Part shown: piece by piece, positions 18,350 through 27,638 of the stretch
How the letters are laid out: each line of letters starts with the position of its first letter
How positions within the stretch are numbered: the first letter of the stretch is position 1
Program-made: the position numbers and the translations under genes
Assembly: GCF_000612545.2 (NCBI RefSeq)
Contig: NZ_CP097800.1
Coordinates: forward strand, 3,449,001-3,513,000
DNA from: Streptomyces sp. PCS3-D2
GTDB taxonomy: Bacteria > Actinomycetota > Actinomycetes > Streptomycetales > Streptomycetaceae
DNA length: 64,000 nt
Direction: 5' to 3'
The notes under the pieces: model-generated
What the model was told of the DNA's origin: nothing
The model's database searches: none
What the model saw: only the letters and a program-made list of their open reading frames with translations

Positions 18350-20821
18350 ATGGCATTCAATCACTTACCGGCAGGCGCGCACGACGCCTTCCGACCATTG
18401 TCCCGCACGCCGGTGACACACTCGGTTCCGATGGCCAACACTCACGGTCCCGGACGGCCCACGGCAGACGCGGACTCCCGACCCACCCCCGGCACGGTCC
18501 TGGACCGCCTGTCACGGGGGCCTTCCCGCTCTGCGCGCATCACCCATACGGAGCACTTGCCCCCTCGGGAGGGCCGTCATGCAGTCTGGCCCGACCGCAT
18601 CCGAACGGATGTCGTAGCGGCCATCCAGTCCGCCGGGATCGGCCATCCGTGGGAACACCAGGCCGCGGCCGCCGAGCACGCCCTGGACGGCGAGTCCGTC
18701 GTCGTGGCCACCGGCACCGCGTCGGGGAAGTCCCTGGCCTACCTCGCCCCCGTCCTCTCGGCCCTCGCGGACGGCGCGCAGGCACCGAACGGCCGGGGCA
18801 CGACCGCCCTGTACCTGGCCCCCACCAAGGCCCTGGCGGCCGACCAGCGGCGTGCCGTAAGGGACCTGGCCGCCCCGCTGGGCAACGCCGTCCGCCCCGC
18901 GGTCTACGACGGGGACACGCCCGTCGAGGAGCGCGAATGGGTGCGCCAGTACGCCAACTACGTCCTGACCAACCCCGACATGCTGCACCGCGGGATCCTC
19001 CCGGCCCACCCGCGCTGGTCCGCGTTCCTGCGCGCCCTGCGCTACGTGGTGATCGACGAGTGCCACACCTACCGCGGGGTGTTCGGCTCCCACGTGGCGC
19101 AGGTCCTGCGCCGGCTGCGGCGGCTGTGCGCCCGCTACGGCTCCGATCCGGTGTTCCTGCTGGCCTCCGCCACCGCGAGCGACCCGGCGTCCGCCGCCTC
19201 CCGGCTGACCGGCGTACCCGTGACGGAGATCACCGACGACGCCTCACCGCGCGGCGAGGTGGTCTTCGCCCTGTGGGAGCCGCCGCTGCTCACCGACCTG
19301 CGGGGCGAGAAGGGCGCCCCCGTCCGCCGTACGGCCACCGCGGAGACCGCCGACCTGCTGACCGATCTGGTGATCCAGGGCGTCCGGACGGTCGCCTTCG
19401 TGCGCTCCCGGCGCGGCGCCGAGCTGATCTCCGTGATCGCGCGGGAACGCCTCGCGGAGGTGGACCGGTCCCTGCCCCGGCGGGTCGCGGCCTACCGGGG
19501 CGGCTACCTGCCCGAGGAGCGCCGGGCCCTGGAGCGGGCGCTGCACTCCGGCGAGCTGGTGGGACTGGCCGCCACGACCGCCCTGGAGCTGGGCGTGGAC
19601 GTCTCCGGCCTGGACGCCGTACTGATCACCGGCTACCCGGGAACGCGGGCCTCCCTGTGGCAGCAGGCGGGCCGCGCCGGGCGCTCGGGCCAGGGCGCCC
19701 TGGCGGTGCTGATCGCCCGGGACGATCCGCTCGACACCTACCTGGTGCACCATCCGGAAGCACTGTTCCGCCAACCGGTGGAAGCCACCGTCCTGGACCC
19801 CGACAACCCCTACGTCCTCGCCCCCCACCTGTGCGCGGCGGCCGAGGAGCTCCCGCTGACCGAAGCGGACCTGGGGCTCTTCGGCCCGGCCACCGGGGAG
19901 CTCCTGCCCCAGCTGGAGGCGGCCAGGCTGCTGCGCCGCCGGGCGACCGGCTGGCACTGGACCCGCCGGGAGCGGGCCTCGGACCTGACCGACATTCGGG
20001 GCGGCGGCGGTCGCCCGGTGCAGATCGTCGAGGCCTCCACCGGACGGCTGCTGGGCACCGTCGACGAATCGGCGGCCCACACCGCCGTCCACGAGGGGGC
20101 CGTCCACCTCCACCAGGGCCGCACCTACCTGGTGCGGCACCTGGACCTGGAGGGCTCCGCGGCCCTCGTGGAGGCGGCGGACCCGCCCTTCTCCACCACG
20201 GCCCGGGACACCACCTCCCTCTCCGTCCTGGAGACCGAGACCGAGATCCCCTGGGGCTCGGCCCGGCTCTGCTTCGGCTCCGTGGAGGTGACCAACCAGG
20301 TCGTCTCCTACCTGCGCCGCAAACTGATCACCGGCGAGGTCCTCGGCGAGGCCAAGCTGGACCTGCCGCCCCGCACCCTGCGCACCAGGGCCGTCTGGTG
20401 GACGGTGACCGAGGACCAGCTCGACGAAGCGCGGATCAACCCCGAAATCCTCGGCGGCGCCCTGCACGCCGCGGAACACGCCGCCATCGGCATGCTGCCG
20501 CTGTTCGCCACCTGCGACCGCTGGGACATCGGCGGCGTGTCCGTGCCACTGCATCCCGACACCCTCCTCCCCACGGTCTTCGTCTACGACGGCCACCCCG
20601 GCGGCGCCGGCTTCGCCGAGCGGGCCTTCCACACGGCCCGCGCCTGGCTGACGGCGACCCGCGACGCGATCGCCGCCTGCGAGTGCGAGTCCGGCTGCCC
20701 GTCTTGCATCCAGTCCCCCAAGTGCGGCAACGGCAACGACCCCCTGCACAAACGCGGTGCCGTCCGACTGCTCACCCGCCTCCTCTCCGAGTCCCCGCGG
20801 AACCCCTCCCCCGACCCCTGA
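18350..20821 (+). CDS. DEAD/DEAH-box helicase with C-terminal DUF1998 cysteine cluster (MrfA/Hrq1-like)
   Basis: 823 residues from the ATG at 18350, which gives the conserved MAFNHLPAG start; an ATG 27 codons later (18431) is an alternative. Walker A ATGTASGKS, DECH box (IDECHTYRG), a helicase C domain with QQAGRAGRSGQ, and near the C-terminus a tight cysteine cluster (CECESGCPSC..CGNG). That cluster is the zinc/iron site of the MrfA family, 3'-5' helicases that repair mitomycin-type DNA damage in Bacillus. It is divergent from bldG. Confidence 0.9.
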   Translation: MAFNHLPAGAHDAFRPLSRTPVTHSVPMANTHGPGRPTADADSRPTPGTVLDRLSRGPSRSARITHTEHLPPREGRHAVWPDRIRTDVVAAIQSAGIGHPWEHQAAAAEHALDGESVVVATGTASGKSLAYLAPVLSALADGAQAPNGRGTTALYLAPTKALAADQRRAVRDLAAPLGNAVRPAVYDGDTPVEEREWVRQYANYVLTNPDMLHRGILPAHPRWSAFLRALRYVVIDECHTYRGVFGSHVAQVLRRLRRLCARYGSDPVFLLASATASDPASAASRLTGVPVTEITDDASPRGEVVFALWEPPLLTDLRGEKGAPVRRTATAETADLLTDLVIQGVRTVAFVRSRRGAELISVIARERLAEVDRSLPRRVAAYRGGYLPEERRALERALHSGELVGLAATTALELGVDVSGLDAVLITGYPGTRASLWQQAGRAGRSGQGALAVLIARDDPLDTYLVHHPEALFRQPVEATVLDPDNPYVLAPHLCAAAEELPLTEADLGLFGPATGELLPQLEAARLLRRRATGWHWTRRERASDLTDIRGGGGRPVQIVEASTGRLLGTVDESAAHTAVHEGAVHLHQGRTYLVRHLDLEGSAALVEAADPPFSTTARDTTSLSVLETETEIPWGSARLCFGSVEVTNQVVSYLRRKLITGEVLGEAKLDLPPRTLRTRAVWWTVTEDQLDEARINPEILGGALHAAEHAAIGMLPLFATCDRWDIGGVSVPLHPDTLLPTVFVYDGHPGGAGFAERAFHTARAWLTATRDAIAACECESGCPSCIQSPKCGNGNDPLHKRGAVRLLTRLLSESPRNPSPDP

Positions 20822-20928
20822 CCCGCGGGACACACCCGGGGGCGCACCTCGGCCCCCCGCTGCGCCAGTGCGCTCCCACCCCACACCTCGCCGGGCTCTC
20901 CCCGGCAGGTCCCCGGCGCGGCACGGCG

Positions 20929-21276
20929 TCAGCCCGTCGGCTCCCGGGGCGGCCCCGCGCGGGCTCGGATCTCGGGCCTGAACGGGCCCGCCGCGACCCG
21001 GGCGGCCACGTCGGCGACCTCGCCCCCGAGGTGGCACCAGGCGAGCTCCGCACCCTGCGCCCGGGCCACCCGGAGCGCCGTGGTGCAGGCGGTGTCCGGC
21101 CCGTGCGCCCAGGTGGCCGCCGCGGCGAGCGCCGCCAGGTCGGCTGCCGCCGCCGCCCGGTGGCGGGCCAGGACGGCCTGGCCGAGCAGCAGCACGCCCG
21201 CGAACACCGCGCCCAGCGCCGTCGCCACCAGCGCCGCCCAGACCGTGGCCGAGCCCCGGTCGCGGTTCCCGCTCAC
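20929..21276 (-). CDS. TadE-like pseudopilin/helicase-associated secreted protein (Rv3654c-like)
   Basis: 115 residues. An N-terminal GSATVW segment and hydrophobic helix, then an Ala-rich helical body with two cysteines (ACTTAL, AWCHLG). This is the Rv3654c-type TadE-like protein that usually closes the actinobacterial tad block next to the helicase. The GTG start overlaps the stop of the preceding TadE gene by four bases (GTGA), indicating translational coupling. Probably a minor pilin or a secreted protein. Confidence 0.75.
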   Translation of the reverse strand: MSGNRDRGSATVWAALVATALGAVFAGVLLLGQAVLARHRAAAAADLAALAAAATWAHGPDTACTTALRVARAQGAELAWCHLGGEVADVAARVAAGPFRPEIRARAGPPREPTG

Positions 21277-21620
21277 GGTGGCGGCCCCACGCTGTCCTCG
21301 GCGAGGGCCACCGCCTGCGCGCCCAGCCGCAGCGGTATGCCGGCCGGCCCCGGGGCCGGCGCCACGACCCGCACCCGCCAGAGGTCGCCCACCCGCTCCA
21401 GCTCCACCCGGGCCCCCGCCGGCGCGGCCTCGCGGGCCGCCGCCACCGCCACCTCCGGGGGCTCCGACCTGGACGCCGCCCGGGCGCCCACCCGGGCCGC
21501 GTCCACGCACCGGATCTGTCCGGCCGCCGCCATCAGGGCCCACACCAGCGACGCCGCAAAGAGCACCAGCGCCGGAATCACCAGGGCCGCCTCCGCCGTC
21601 ACATATCCCCGGTCCGGCAT
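21273..21620 (-). CDS. TadE-family minor pilin-like protein
   Basis: 115 residues. Starts MPDRGYVTAEAALVIPAL: a short positive N-terminus, TAEAAL processing-like motif and one membrane helix, the hallmark of TadE-like pseudopilins. The rest is a small extracytoplasmic domain. It sits between the pilin gene and the Rv3654c-like gene with coupled starts. Confidence 0.82.
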   Translation of the reverse strand: MPDRGYVTAEAALVIPALVLFAASLVWALMAAAGQIRCVDAARVGARAASRSEPPEVAVAAAREAAPAGARVELERVGDLWRVRVVAPAPGPAGIPLRLGAQAVALAEDSVGPPP

Positions 21621-21648
21621 TCCCCGGCCGCGGCCACCGGACTTCTCC

Positions 21649-21846
21649 TCAGAACGGCACATCGAGCGCCTTCCCGATGGTGGACTGAAGGGCCGTGGCG
21701 ACGACGTCACTCGTCACCACCTTGTAGAGAACGGCAGCGAACGCACAGGCCGCGATCGTGCCCATCGCATATTCCGACGTGGACATCCCCGCATCACTCC
21801 GGCGGCCGGCAAGAGCCGTCCGCACACGAAACCAGATGATCCTCAT
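21649..21846 (-). CDS. Flp/Tad-type pilin-like small membrane protein (DUF4244)
   Basis: 65 residues. Basic N-terminus, then G/MSTSEYA with a glutamate at +5 of the likely prepilin peptidase site, followed by one hydrophobic helix. This is the Flp pilin layout in miniature. It lies directly after tadC and before the TadE genes. No prepilin peptidase or secretin gene is found in the window, so any fibre would need distant genes. Confidence 0.8.
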   Translation of the reverse strand: MRIIWFRVRTALAGRRSDAGMSTSEYAMGTIAACAFAAVLYKVVTSDVVATALQSTIGKALDVPF

Positions 21847-21891
21847 GGCAGTCTCCTGTGGATTTCCGTTTTTTGTGTGGTCATTGCGACT

Positions 21892-22662
21892 TCAGGGGCT
21901 GGAGAGAAGTCCTGAGGCCATACCGATCACCACCGGCGCGACCCCGATCGAAAGAAATGCGGGAAGGAAGCACAGCCCCACCGGTGCGGTGACGAGGACC
22001 GCCGCCCGCTGCGCCCTGGCCCCGGCCCGGCGGGCCCGGTCCTCCCGGAGCCCGGAGGCGAGCCGCGACATCGGCTCCGCCGCGGGCGCACCGGTCCGCG
22101 CGGCCCGCTCCAGGCATTCGGCGAGTCCCCGGGCACCCGGTATCTCCGCCAACCTCCCCCACCCGGAACCCGGTTCGCTGCCGAGCCGCAGCTCCGCCCC
22201 GGCGCTCGCAAGCCGTTCGCCCACCGGTCCGCCCAGCGACTCGCCCACCACCTCCGCCGCCTCCACCGGCCCGGCTCCGGCCGCCAGGCACGCGGCCAGC
22301 AGATCGGCGGCGAACGGCAGCTGGCGCTCGCCCTCCTGCGGATCCGCCCGGGCCGTCTGCGGCCCGGACCGCAGGCGCCGCACCACGGCCGCGGCCAGAC
22401 AGCCGACAGCCGCACCGGTCGCTCCGCCGACGAGCACCCAGCCCGCCAGCAGCGCCCCGGCCGGAGCGGCCCACGCCACCGCCGCCCTTCGCAGCACGGA
22501 ATCCGACACCGGCTCGCGCGGCACTGACCGCGCACCCAGCAGCGCCGCGGTCCTGCGCCGGACGGCGCGCTCCCTGACCCGCGCCGCCAAGGCCGACACC
22601 ATCCACGGGGCCGCCGCCGCACCCAGGACGATCCCCAGCCTGTGGACGAAGAATCCGGCCAT
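21892..22662 (-). CDS. TadC-like type II/IV secretion inner-membrane platform protein
   Basis: 256 residues with an N-terminal hydrophobic stretch, a cytoplasmic T2SSF helical domain and a C-terminal pair of membrane helices. It is the second half of the TadB/TadC platform pair. Its ATG overlaps the tadB stop by one base. Confidence 0.82.
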   Translation of the reverse strand: MAGFFVHRLGIVLGAAAAPWMVSALAARVRERAVRRRTAALLGARSVPREPVSDSVLRRAAVAWAAPAGALLAGWVLVGGATGAAVGCLAAAVVRRLRSGPQTARADPQEGERQLPFAADLLAACLAAGAGPVEAAEVVGESLGGPVGERLASAGAELRLGSEPGSGWGRLAEIPGARGLAECLERAARTGAPAAEPMSRLASGLREDRARRAGARAQRAAVLVTAPVGLCFLPAFLSIGVAPVVIGMASGLLSSP

Positions 22663-23549
22663 CACCGTTCGCCCGCCCGGACGATCCGCCGGCACCACAA
22701 GAGCCCCAGCGCCTCCAGCACCCCGCCCGCCAGCAGGCAGACCCACCCCATGGGGGTGTGCAGCAGAACCCGCAACGGGTTCGCACCCAGCCCGGTGCCG
22801 ATCAACAGACCCACCAGCGGGAGCAGCGCGAGCACCAGCACCGTCGACCGCGCGCCCGCCAACTGGGCCCGCAGCGACTCCTGCCGGTCCCGCTCGGCCC
22901 GCAGGGCTCCCTCCAGCCGGTCCAGCCCGGCGGCCAGCCCCGCACCGCCGTCCGCCGACACCCGCCAGCAGGCGGCCATCCCGGCCAGCCCCTCCGCTCC
23001 CGGCTCCTTGGCCGCCTGGCGCAGCGCCCCGGACACATCCCCGCCGAACGCCGCGGCAGCCAGCACACCCGCCTCCGCCGCACCCGGCCCGCCCGGGCCG
23101 GCGGCCGTCCGCCGCATGGCCGCCGTCAGCGCCTGCCCGGGCTGGGCTCCGGCCCGCAGCTCGCCCACCGCCGCCCCGCACAGGGCCACCACCTCGGCGG
23201 CCCGGGCGGTGCGGGCCCGCTCGCACGCCCGCGCCCGCAGCCAGCGCCGCACCAGTGGTACCGCTCCCGCCCCGACCAGCAGCGGGAGCACCGACCCGCC
23301 CAGGACCGCGATCACCGCCCCGGCCGCGAGGCAGGCCCACTCCCGCCACCGCCCGGCCCGCACCCGCAGGGCGCCCAGCAGCAGCTCGCGGCGCGGCGGG
23401 CGTCCGCACCCGGGCGGCTGCCACCCTCCGGCGAGCACCGCCCTGGCCCGCCGGGACCCCCGGTCGCCGCCGGTGATCCCCCAAGCGGCCGCGCCCGCGC
23501 ACAGCACTCCGGCGAACAGCGGCAGCGGCAGCACCGCCCCGGCGCTCAC
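22662..23549 (-). CDS. TadB-like secretion platform protein
   Basis: 295 residues from the GTG at 23549. Several Leu/Ala-rich membrane segments around a helical T2SSF domain with the RAGAQPGQALTAAM signature. It forms the inner-membrane platform with TadC. The start overlaps the tadA stop (GTGA), and the stop overlaps the tadC start. Confidence 0.82.
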   Translation of the reverse strand: MSAGAVLPLPLFAGVLCAGAAAWGITGGDRGSRRARAVLAGGWQPPGCGRPPRRELLLGALRVRAGRWREWACLAAGAVIAVLGGSVLPLLVGAGAVPLVRRWLRARACERARTARAAEVVALCGAAVGELRAGAQPGQALTAAMRRTAAGPGGPGAAEAGVLAAAAFGGDVSGALRQAAKEPGAEGLAGMAACWRVSADGGAGLAAGLDRLEGALRAERDRQESLRAQLAGARSTVLVLALLPLVGLLIGTGLGANPLRVLLHTPMGWVCLLAGGVLEALGLLWCRRIVRAGER

Positions 23550-24694
23550 CGGGCACCTCGCAGCAGCGGGCGCAGCCGATCCCAGCCCTGCTCCCGTACG
23601 AAGCCCCGGGCTGCCCACCTCAGCGCCGGTACGGTCACCACCAGTCCGGCGGCGTCCCGCTCCAGCACATGCACCTCGGCCACCCGGCGCCGCCCTTCCC
23701 GGTCCCGCACCAGGTGCAACACCAGCGTCAGCGCGGCGGCCAACTGGCTGTGCAGTGCGCCCCGGTCGAGCCCCGCGGCCGTCCCCAGCGCCTCCAGCCG
23801 GGCCGGGACGTGAGCGGCCGCATTGGCGTGCACCGTGCCGCATCCCCCCTCGTGACCGGTGTTCAGCGCCGCAAGCAGGTCCGCCACTTCGGCGCCGCGC
23901 ACCTCGCCGACCACCAGCCGGTCGGGCCTCATCCGCAGCGCCTGCCTGACCAGGTCCGCCAGCGTGACCAGCCCCGCCCCCTCCTGATTGGCCGGCCGGG
24001 TCTCCAGCCGCACCACGTGCGGATGGTCGGGGCGCAGCTCGGCCGAATCCTCGGCCAGCACGATCCGCTCGCCCGGCCCGACCAGCCCCAACAGGGCACT
24101 GAGCAAGGTGGTCTTGCCGGTCCCGGTCCCGCCGGAGACAAGGAACGACAACCGGGCCTCGACCATGTCCCGCAACAGCCGCTGCCCGCCCGGTGGCAGC
24201 GTGCCCGCCGCGACGAGCTCGTCCAGTGTGAAAGCCCGCGGCCGCACCACCCGCAGAGAGAGGCAGGCCGAGCCGACCGCGACCGGTGGCAGCACGGCGT
24301 GCAGCCGCGTGCCGTCGGGCATCCGGGCGTCCACCCAGGGCCGGGCGTCGTCGAGCCGCCGCCCGGCCACAGCGGCCAGCCGCTGGGCGAGCCTGCGCAC
24401 GGATCCCGCGTCGTCGAAGGTCACCCCCGTCAGCTCCAGCCCGCCCCCGCGGTCCACCCACACCCGGTCCGGGGCGGCCACCAGCACGTCGGTCACCTCC
24501 GGATCGGCCAGGAGCGGCTCCAGCGGGCCCGCACCGACCAGTTCGGAGCGCAACTCAGCTGCCGCACCCAGTACTTCTTCGTCGCCCAGCAGCCTGCCCT
24601 GTGCGCGCAGGGCGGCCGCCACCCGCGCCGGGGTCGGCTCCGCCCCGCTCTCGGCGAGCCGCCGGCGCACCGCGTCCAGCAGTACCGCGCTCAT
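23546..24694 (-). CDS. TadA/CpaF-family secretion ATPase
   Basis: 382 residues. VirB11/CpaF-type hexameric ATPase that powers Tad pilus assembly: Walker [10 protein letters not shown] at about 187-195, Asp box [10 protein letters not shown], Walker B-like RLVVGEVRG, and His box [14 protein letters not shown]. All functional motifs are intact. It overlaps the ssd stop upstream by ATGA and the tadB start downstream by GTGA, so it lies mid-operon. Confidence 0.92.
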   Translation of the reverse strand: MSAVLLDAVRRRLAESGAEPTPARVAAALRAQGRLLGDEEVLGAAAELRSELVGAGPLEPLLADPEVTDVLVAAPDRVWVDRGGGLELTGVTFDDAGSVRRLAQRLAAVAGRRLDDARPWVDARMPDGTRLHAVLPPVAVGSACLSLRVVRPRAFTLDELVAAGTLPPGGQRLLRDMVEARLSFLVSGGTGTGKTTLLSALLGLVGPGERIVLAEDSAELRPDHPHVVRLETRPANQEGAGLVTLADLVRQALRMRPDRLVVGEVRGAEVADLLAALNTGHEGGCGTVHANAAAHVPARLEALGTAAGLDRGALHSQLAAALTLVLHLVRDREGRRRVAEVHVLERDAAGLVVTVPALRWAARGFVREQGWDRLRPLLRGAR

Positions 24695-25938
24695 GCCGGC
24701 ACCCCCTGACCGGCGCCGAGGGCCCGCTGCCAGAAGCCGTCGCAGAAGCGGGAGAGAGCACCGCGCCCCTGCGCCCCCGGCGGCTCCCCCTCGGCCACCC
24801 GTCCCGGGAGCCCGACCTCGACGGGCACCTCACCGGCCAGCGGAGCCCCCAACAGCCCTGCGACGGACTCCGGATCGAGACCGCCGGGGCAGCGGCCCCG
24901 GACGACGACGCGGACGTCCCGGGCCACCATCCGCACCCCGGCGGCCACCCGTCCCGCCGCCGCCACCGAACGCAGCTCACCCGGCACCACCATCAGCACC
25001 AGGTCAAGCTGAGCGAGGACCTCGGCCACGGCCTCGTCCACCCGGCGCGGGAGGTCGACCACGACGACGCCGCCCCGGCGGCGCGCCGCGGCCAACACCG
25101 CGCGGACGGCGGCCGGAGGCACGACCACACGGTCCCCCCGGTCCCAGCTGAGCACCCGCAGGTCGTGCAGTTCGGGCAGGGACTCCTCCAGCGCTCCGGC
25201 TCCGACCCGTCCCCGGGAGGCCGCGAAGTCCGGCCAGCGCAGCCCCTCGGCACCCTCGCCGCCGAGCAGGACGTCCATGCCGCCGCCCAAGGGGTCTCCG
25301 TCGATGAGCATGGTCCGCTCACCGGCACGGGCGGCACGGACGGCGAGGGCGCAGGCGAGGGTGGAGGCGCCCGCCCCGCCACTGCCCCCGATCACGCCGA
25401 CGGCGAGGGCGGGCCGTCCGGCCCCTTCGACGACGTCGGCGATCCGGTCCACGAGCCGGCTCTCGGCGTCGGGGAGGCGCAGCACCTCCTCGGCGCCGAT
25501 CTCCACCGCCCTTTGCCACACGAGGGGATCGTCCGGGTCCCGTCCGACGAGGAAGACCCCGGTCCTGCGCGGCGCACCCCGCACACGCCTCGCGGCGTCG
25601 TCCCCGACCAGCACGAGAGGGGCCGACTCCCAGCCAGCACCGCCCGTGTTGAAGCCAGTCGCGGAAACGGCCGGATCGGCCCCGCTCGGGACAGATCCGC
25701 CCTCCGCTTCCACGACCGCGCCGCCGCGCGCCGGCATCGTGTGGAGCACGTGCGGTTCGGCCCCCGCCGCCGCGCACAGCCGCAGCAAGTCGTCGAGCAG
25801 CAGGGGGTCTTCGGTGATGATCAGCGGTCGTCCCCCGGCGGTCCCGGCCGCGGGCGCGGCTGCTGCGCCGCTGCCCGCCTCCTGCTCCCTTCCGTTCCTC
25901 ACCGACTTCGGCGTTTCGCACGACTTCGATCGAGCCAC
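24691..25938 (-). CDS. Septum-site-determining/CpaE-like MinD-family protein (Ssd)
   Basis: 415 residues from a GTG with GGAG upstream (25938). It has an N-terminal receiver-like segment and a MinD/ParA-like domain. The nucleotide loop reads GGSGGAGAST, in which both signature lysines of the ParA/MinD loop are missing, as in the actinobacterial Ssd proteins (Rv3660c). The rest of the fold (LIDGDPLGGG, VVVDLP) is kept. CpaE-type proteins position Tad machinery and, in mycobacteria, affect septation. First gene of the tad block; a 478-base divergent region lies upstream. Confidence 0.85.
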   Translation of the reverse strand: MARSKSCETPKSVRNGREQEAGSGAAAAPAAGTAGGRPLIITEDPLLLDDLLRLCAAAGAEPHVLHTMPARGGAVVEAEGGSVPSGADPAVSATGFNTGGAGWESAPLVLVGDDAARRVRGAPRRTGVFLVGRDPDDPLVWQRAVEIGAEEVLRLPDAESRLVDRIADVVEGAGRPALAVGVIGGSGGAGASTLACALAVRAARAGERTMLIDGDPLGGGMDVLLGGEGAEGLRWPDFAASRGRVGAGALEESLPELHDLRVLSWDRGDRVVVPPAAVRAVLAAARRRGGVVVVDLPRRVDEAVAEVLAQLDLVLMVVPGELRSVAAAGRVAAGVRMVARDVRVVVRGRCPGGLDPESVAGLLGAPLAGEVPVEVGLPGRVAEGEPPGAQGRGALSRFCDGFWQRALGAGQGVPA

Positions 25939-26234
25939 GATCTCCGCCCCCTTCTCACTGCAAATCCCCAGCGCCGCGGACTTCGCGGCTGGAATCACCG
26001 TGCAGGGATCGGGAAAAAGAAGTGGATCTTGCCCAATAACTGTGGACAACCCATCGATTGTGAATAACCCGGTCACTCTCACAGGTGAGTTCCAGAGCGC
26101 ACGGGAACCACTACGCAGCGTCACGAGTCTGACGTGGTGAGGGTGCGGAACCGGCGCGCCCCACACAGGAGGAGGGCCGAGGAGATGGCCGTTCAGGGCC
26201 GGAGCAAGGGACGCGAACTGCGTCCGGACATGCG

Positions 26235-26267
26235 ACGACCCCCGCCGGGGGGGAGAGCGGGGGTCGT
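26235..26267. terminator. Strong hairpin in the divergent ssd/HAD intergenic region
   Basis: An 11-bp perfect stem ACGACCCCCGC/GCGGGGGTCGT with a 11-base G-rich loop. It lies in a 477-base region between divergently transcribed genes, where a terminator is not expected for either. No T-run follows on either strand. It may end a small antisense or leader transcript. The rest of 25939-26415 shows an AT-richer promoter zone around 26000-26080 and no coding sign. Confidence 0.45.
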
Positions 26268-26403
26268 CCCCACGGTCCGACTCGGGGGGGGAGGAGCCAG
26301 ACCGGGTTAGCACGGTCGCGAACGATCCGTGACTTCCATGGTGTACCCGAGAGCCCTCTCAGGCAAACCCACGCGCCACACCTTACGCCGAATGGTGGGC
26401 GCA

Positions 26404-26416
26404 TATGCTCGGTGCG
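26404..26416 (+). promoter_or_regulatory. -10 box of a leaderless message for the HAD gene
   Basis: TATGCT at 26404-26409 ends seven bases before the GTG at 26416, and no Shine-Dalgarno is present. This spacing puts the transcript start on the first base of the start codon. The -35 is weak (around 26381-26386). Confidence 0.5.
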
Positions 26417-27267
26417 TGGAAAATCAGCCCATGCCGCACTCCTCGCCCCGCACCGCTGCCTTCTTCGATCTGGACAAGACGGTCATTGCGAAGTCGAGCA
26501 CCCTGACGTTCAGCAAGTCCTTCTACCAAGGCGGCCTGATCAACCGGCGAGCCGTGTTGCGGACCGCATACATCCAGTTCATCTTCCTGGCCGGCGGCGC
26601 CGACCACGATCAGATGGAACGGATGCGGGAGTACCTGTCCGCCCTCTGCAAGGGATGGAACGTGCAGCAGGTGCGGGAGATCGTCGCGGAAACCCTGCAC
26701 GACCTCATCGACCCCATCATCTACGACGAAGCCGCCTCCCTGATCGAGGCCCACCACACGGCCGGCCGCGACGTGGTGATCGTGTCGACCTCCGGAGCCG
26801 AGGTGGTCGAGCCGATCGGGGAGATGCTCGGCGCGGACCGGGTCGTCGCCACGCGCATGGTCGTGGGTGAGGACGGCTGCTTCACCGGTGAGATCGACTA
26901 CTACGCCTACGGGCCCACCAAGGCGGAGGCCGTACGGGAGCTCGCCGAGTCCGAGGGCTACGACCTCTCCCGGTGCTACGCCTACAGCGACTCGGCGACC
27001 GACATCCCGATGCTGGAAGCGGTCGGGCACCCGCACGCGGTCAACCCCGATCGGGCGCTGCGCCGGGAAGCGACGGCACGCGAATGGCCGGTGCTGGTCT
27101 TCAGCCGGCCCGTCCGGCTGAAGCAGCGGCTCCCCGGGCTGTCGATGCCCGCCCGCCCGGCGCTGATCGCCGCAGCAGCGGTGGGCGCGGCAGCCGCCAC
27201 GGCCGGGCTCGTCTGGTACGCGAGCCGCCGCCGGGCCCACACCCTGTCGGCGGCCGCCTCAGGCTGA
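26416..27267 (+). CDS. HAD-family phosphatase, SerB-like (HAD-IB)
   Basis: 283 residues. Motif I FFDLDKT (D18, D20), motif II VIVSTSG, motif III/IV YAYSDSATDIPML: a complete HAD catalytic set of the IB subfamily related to phosphoserine phosphatase. A hydrophobic C-terminal helix and RRR anchor it to the membrane, as expected for the Rv3661-like orthologue beside the ssd/tad block. The substrate is unknown. The start is GTG at 26416, apparently leaderless; ATG at 26431 is an alternative. Confidence 0.87.
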   Translation: MENQPMPHSSPRTAAFFDLDKTVIAKSSTLTFSKSFYQGGLINRRAVLRTAYIQFIFLAGGADHDQMERMREYLSALCKGWNVQQVREIVAETLHDLIDPIIYDEAASLIEAHHTAGRDVVIVSTSGAEVVEPIGEMLGADRVVATRMVVGEDGCFTGEIDYYAYGPTKAEAVRELAESEGYDLSRCYAYSDSATDIPMLEAVGHPHAVNPDRALRREATAREWPVLVFSRPVRLKQRLPGLSMPARPALIAAAAVGAAAATAGLVWYASRRRAHTLSAAASG

Positions 27268-27376
27268 TTGCCCCACCTGCACCGATTCAGGCTGCCCGGT
27301 TCGCCCCCGGTCGTCCGGAAAGTAAAAAGTGGAGCCAGGGGTTTCGCATAGCAGCGAAGCGGAGTACAAATAAAGC

Positions 27377-27604
27377 AACGGCCCGCGAGACCAAAGAACA
27401 TCCGAGAGGATCATCTTTAAAACGCAGTAAGGCCCACGGACCGAAGCATGAGCGCCGAGCACCCACGCGACGTCGACCCGTCGATTACGGGCCAGCCGCA
27501 CCAGGTGACGGGCAAAGTACCCGACCTGATGGGCAACCTTCGAGGACGCTTGGTAACTGGGCGTAAGTGCCAGCGGCGACACCAGAGCAGTACGGTGTCG
27601 CCGC
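27377..27604 (+). ncRNA. Probable 6S-like small RNA (scr3559 position)
   Basis: The 371-base gap between the HAD gene and the Fic-like gene contains no credible gene but many local helices (for example CAGGT..GGG..CCC..ACCTG around 27500-27530) and ends in an 11-bp hairpin (27573-27604). A plausible promoter lies upstream: TTCGCA at 27343, 16 bases, TACAAA at 27365. In S. coelicolor the abundant 6S RNA (scr3559) maps between SCO3558 and SCO3559, the orthologues of these neighbours. Exact ends and strand are inferred, and the hairpin could also serve the convergent gene. Confidence 0.45.
27573..27604. terminator. Bidirectional hairpin between the 6S-like locus and the Fic-like gene
   Basis: A perfect 11-bp stem GCGGCGACACC/GGTGTCGCCGC with a 10-base loop, 35 bases past the stop of the minus-strand Fic-like gene. 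Confidence 0.65.
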
Positions 27605-27638
27605 AACCCATGTCCGGGCCCGGAACCTCGCGACCGGT

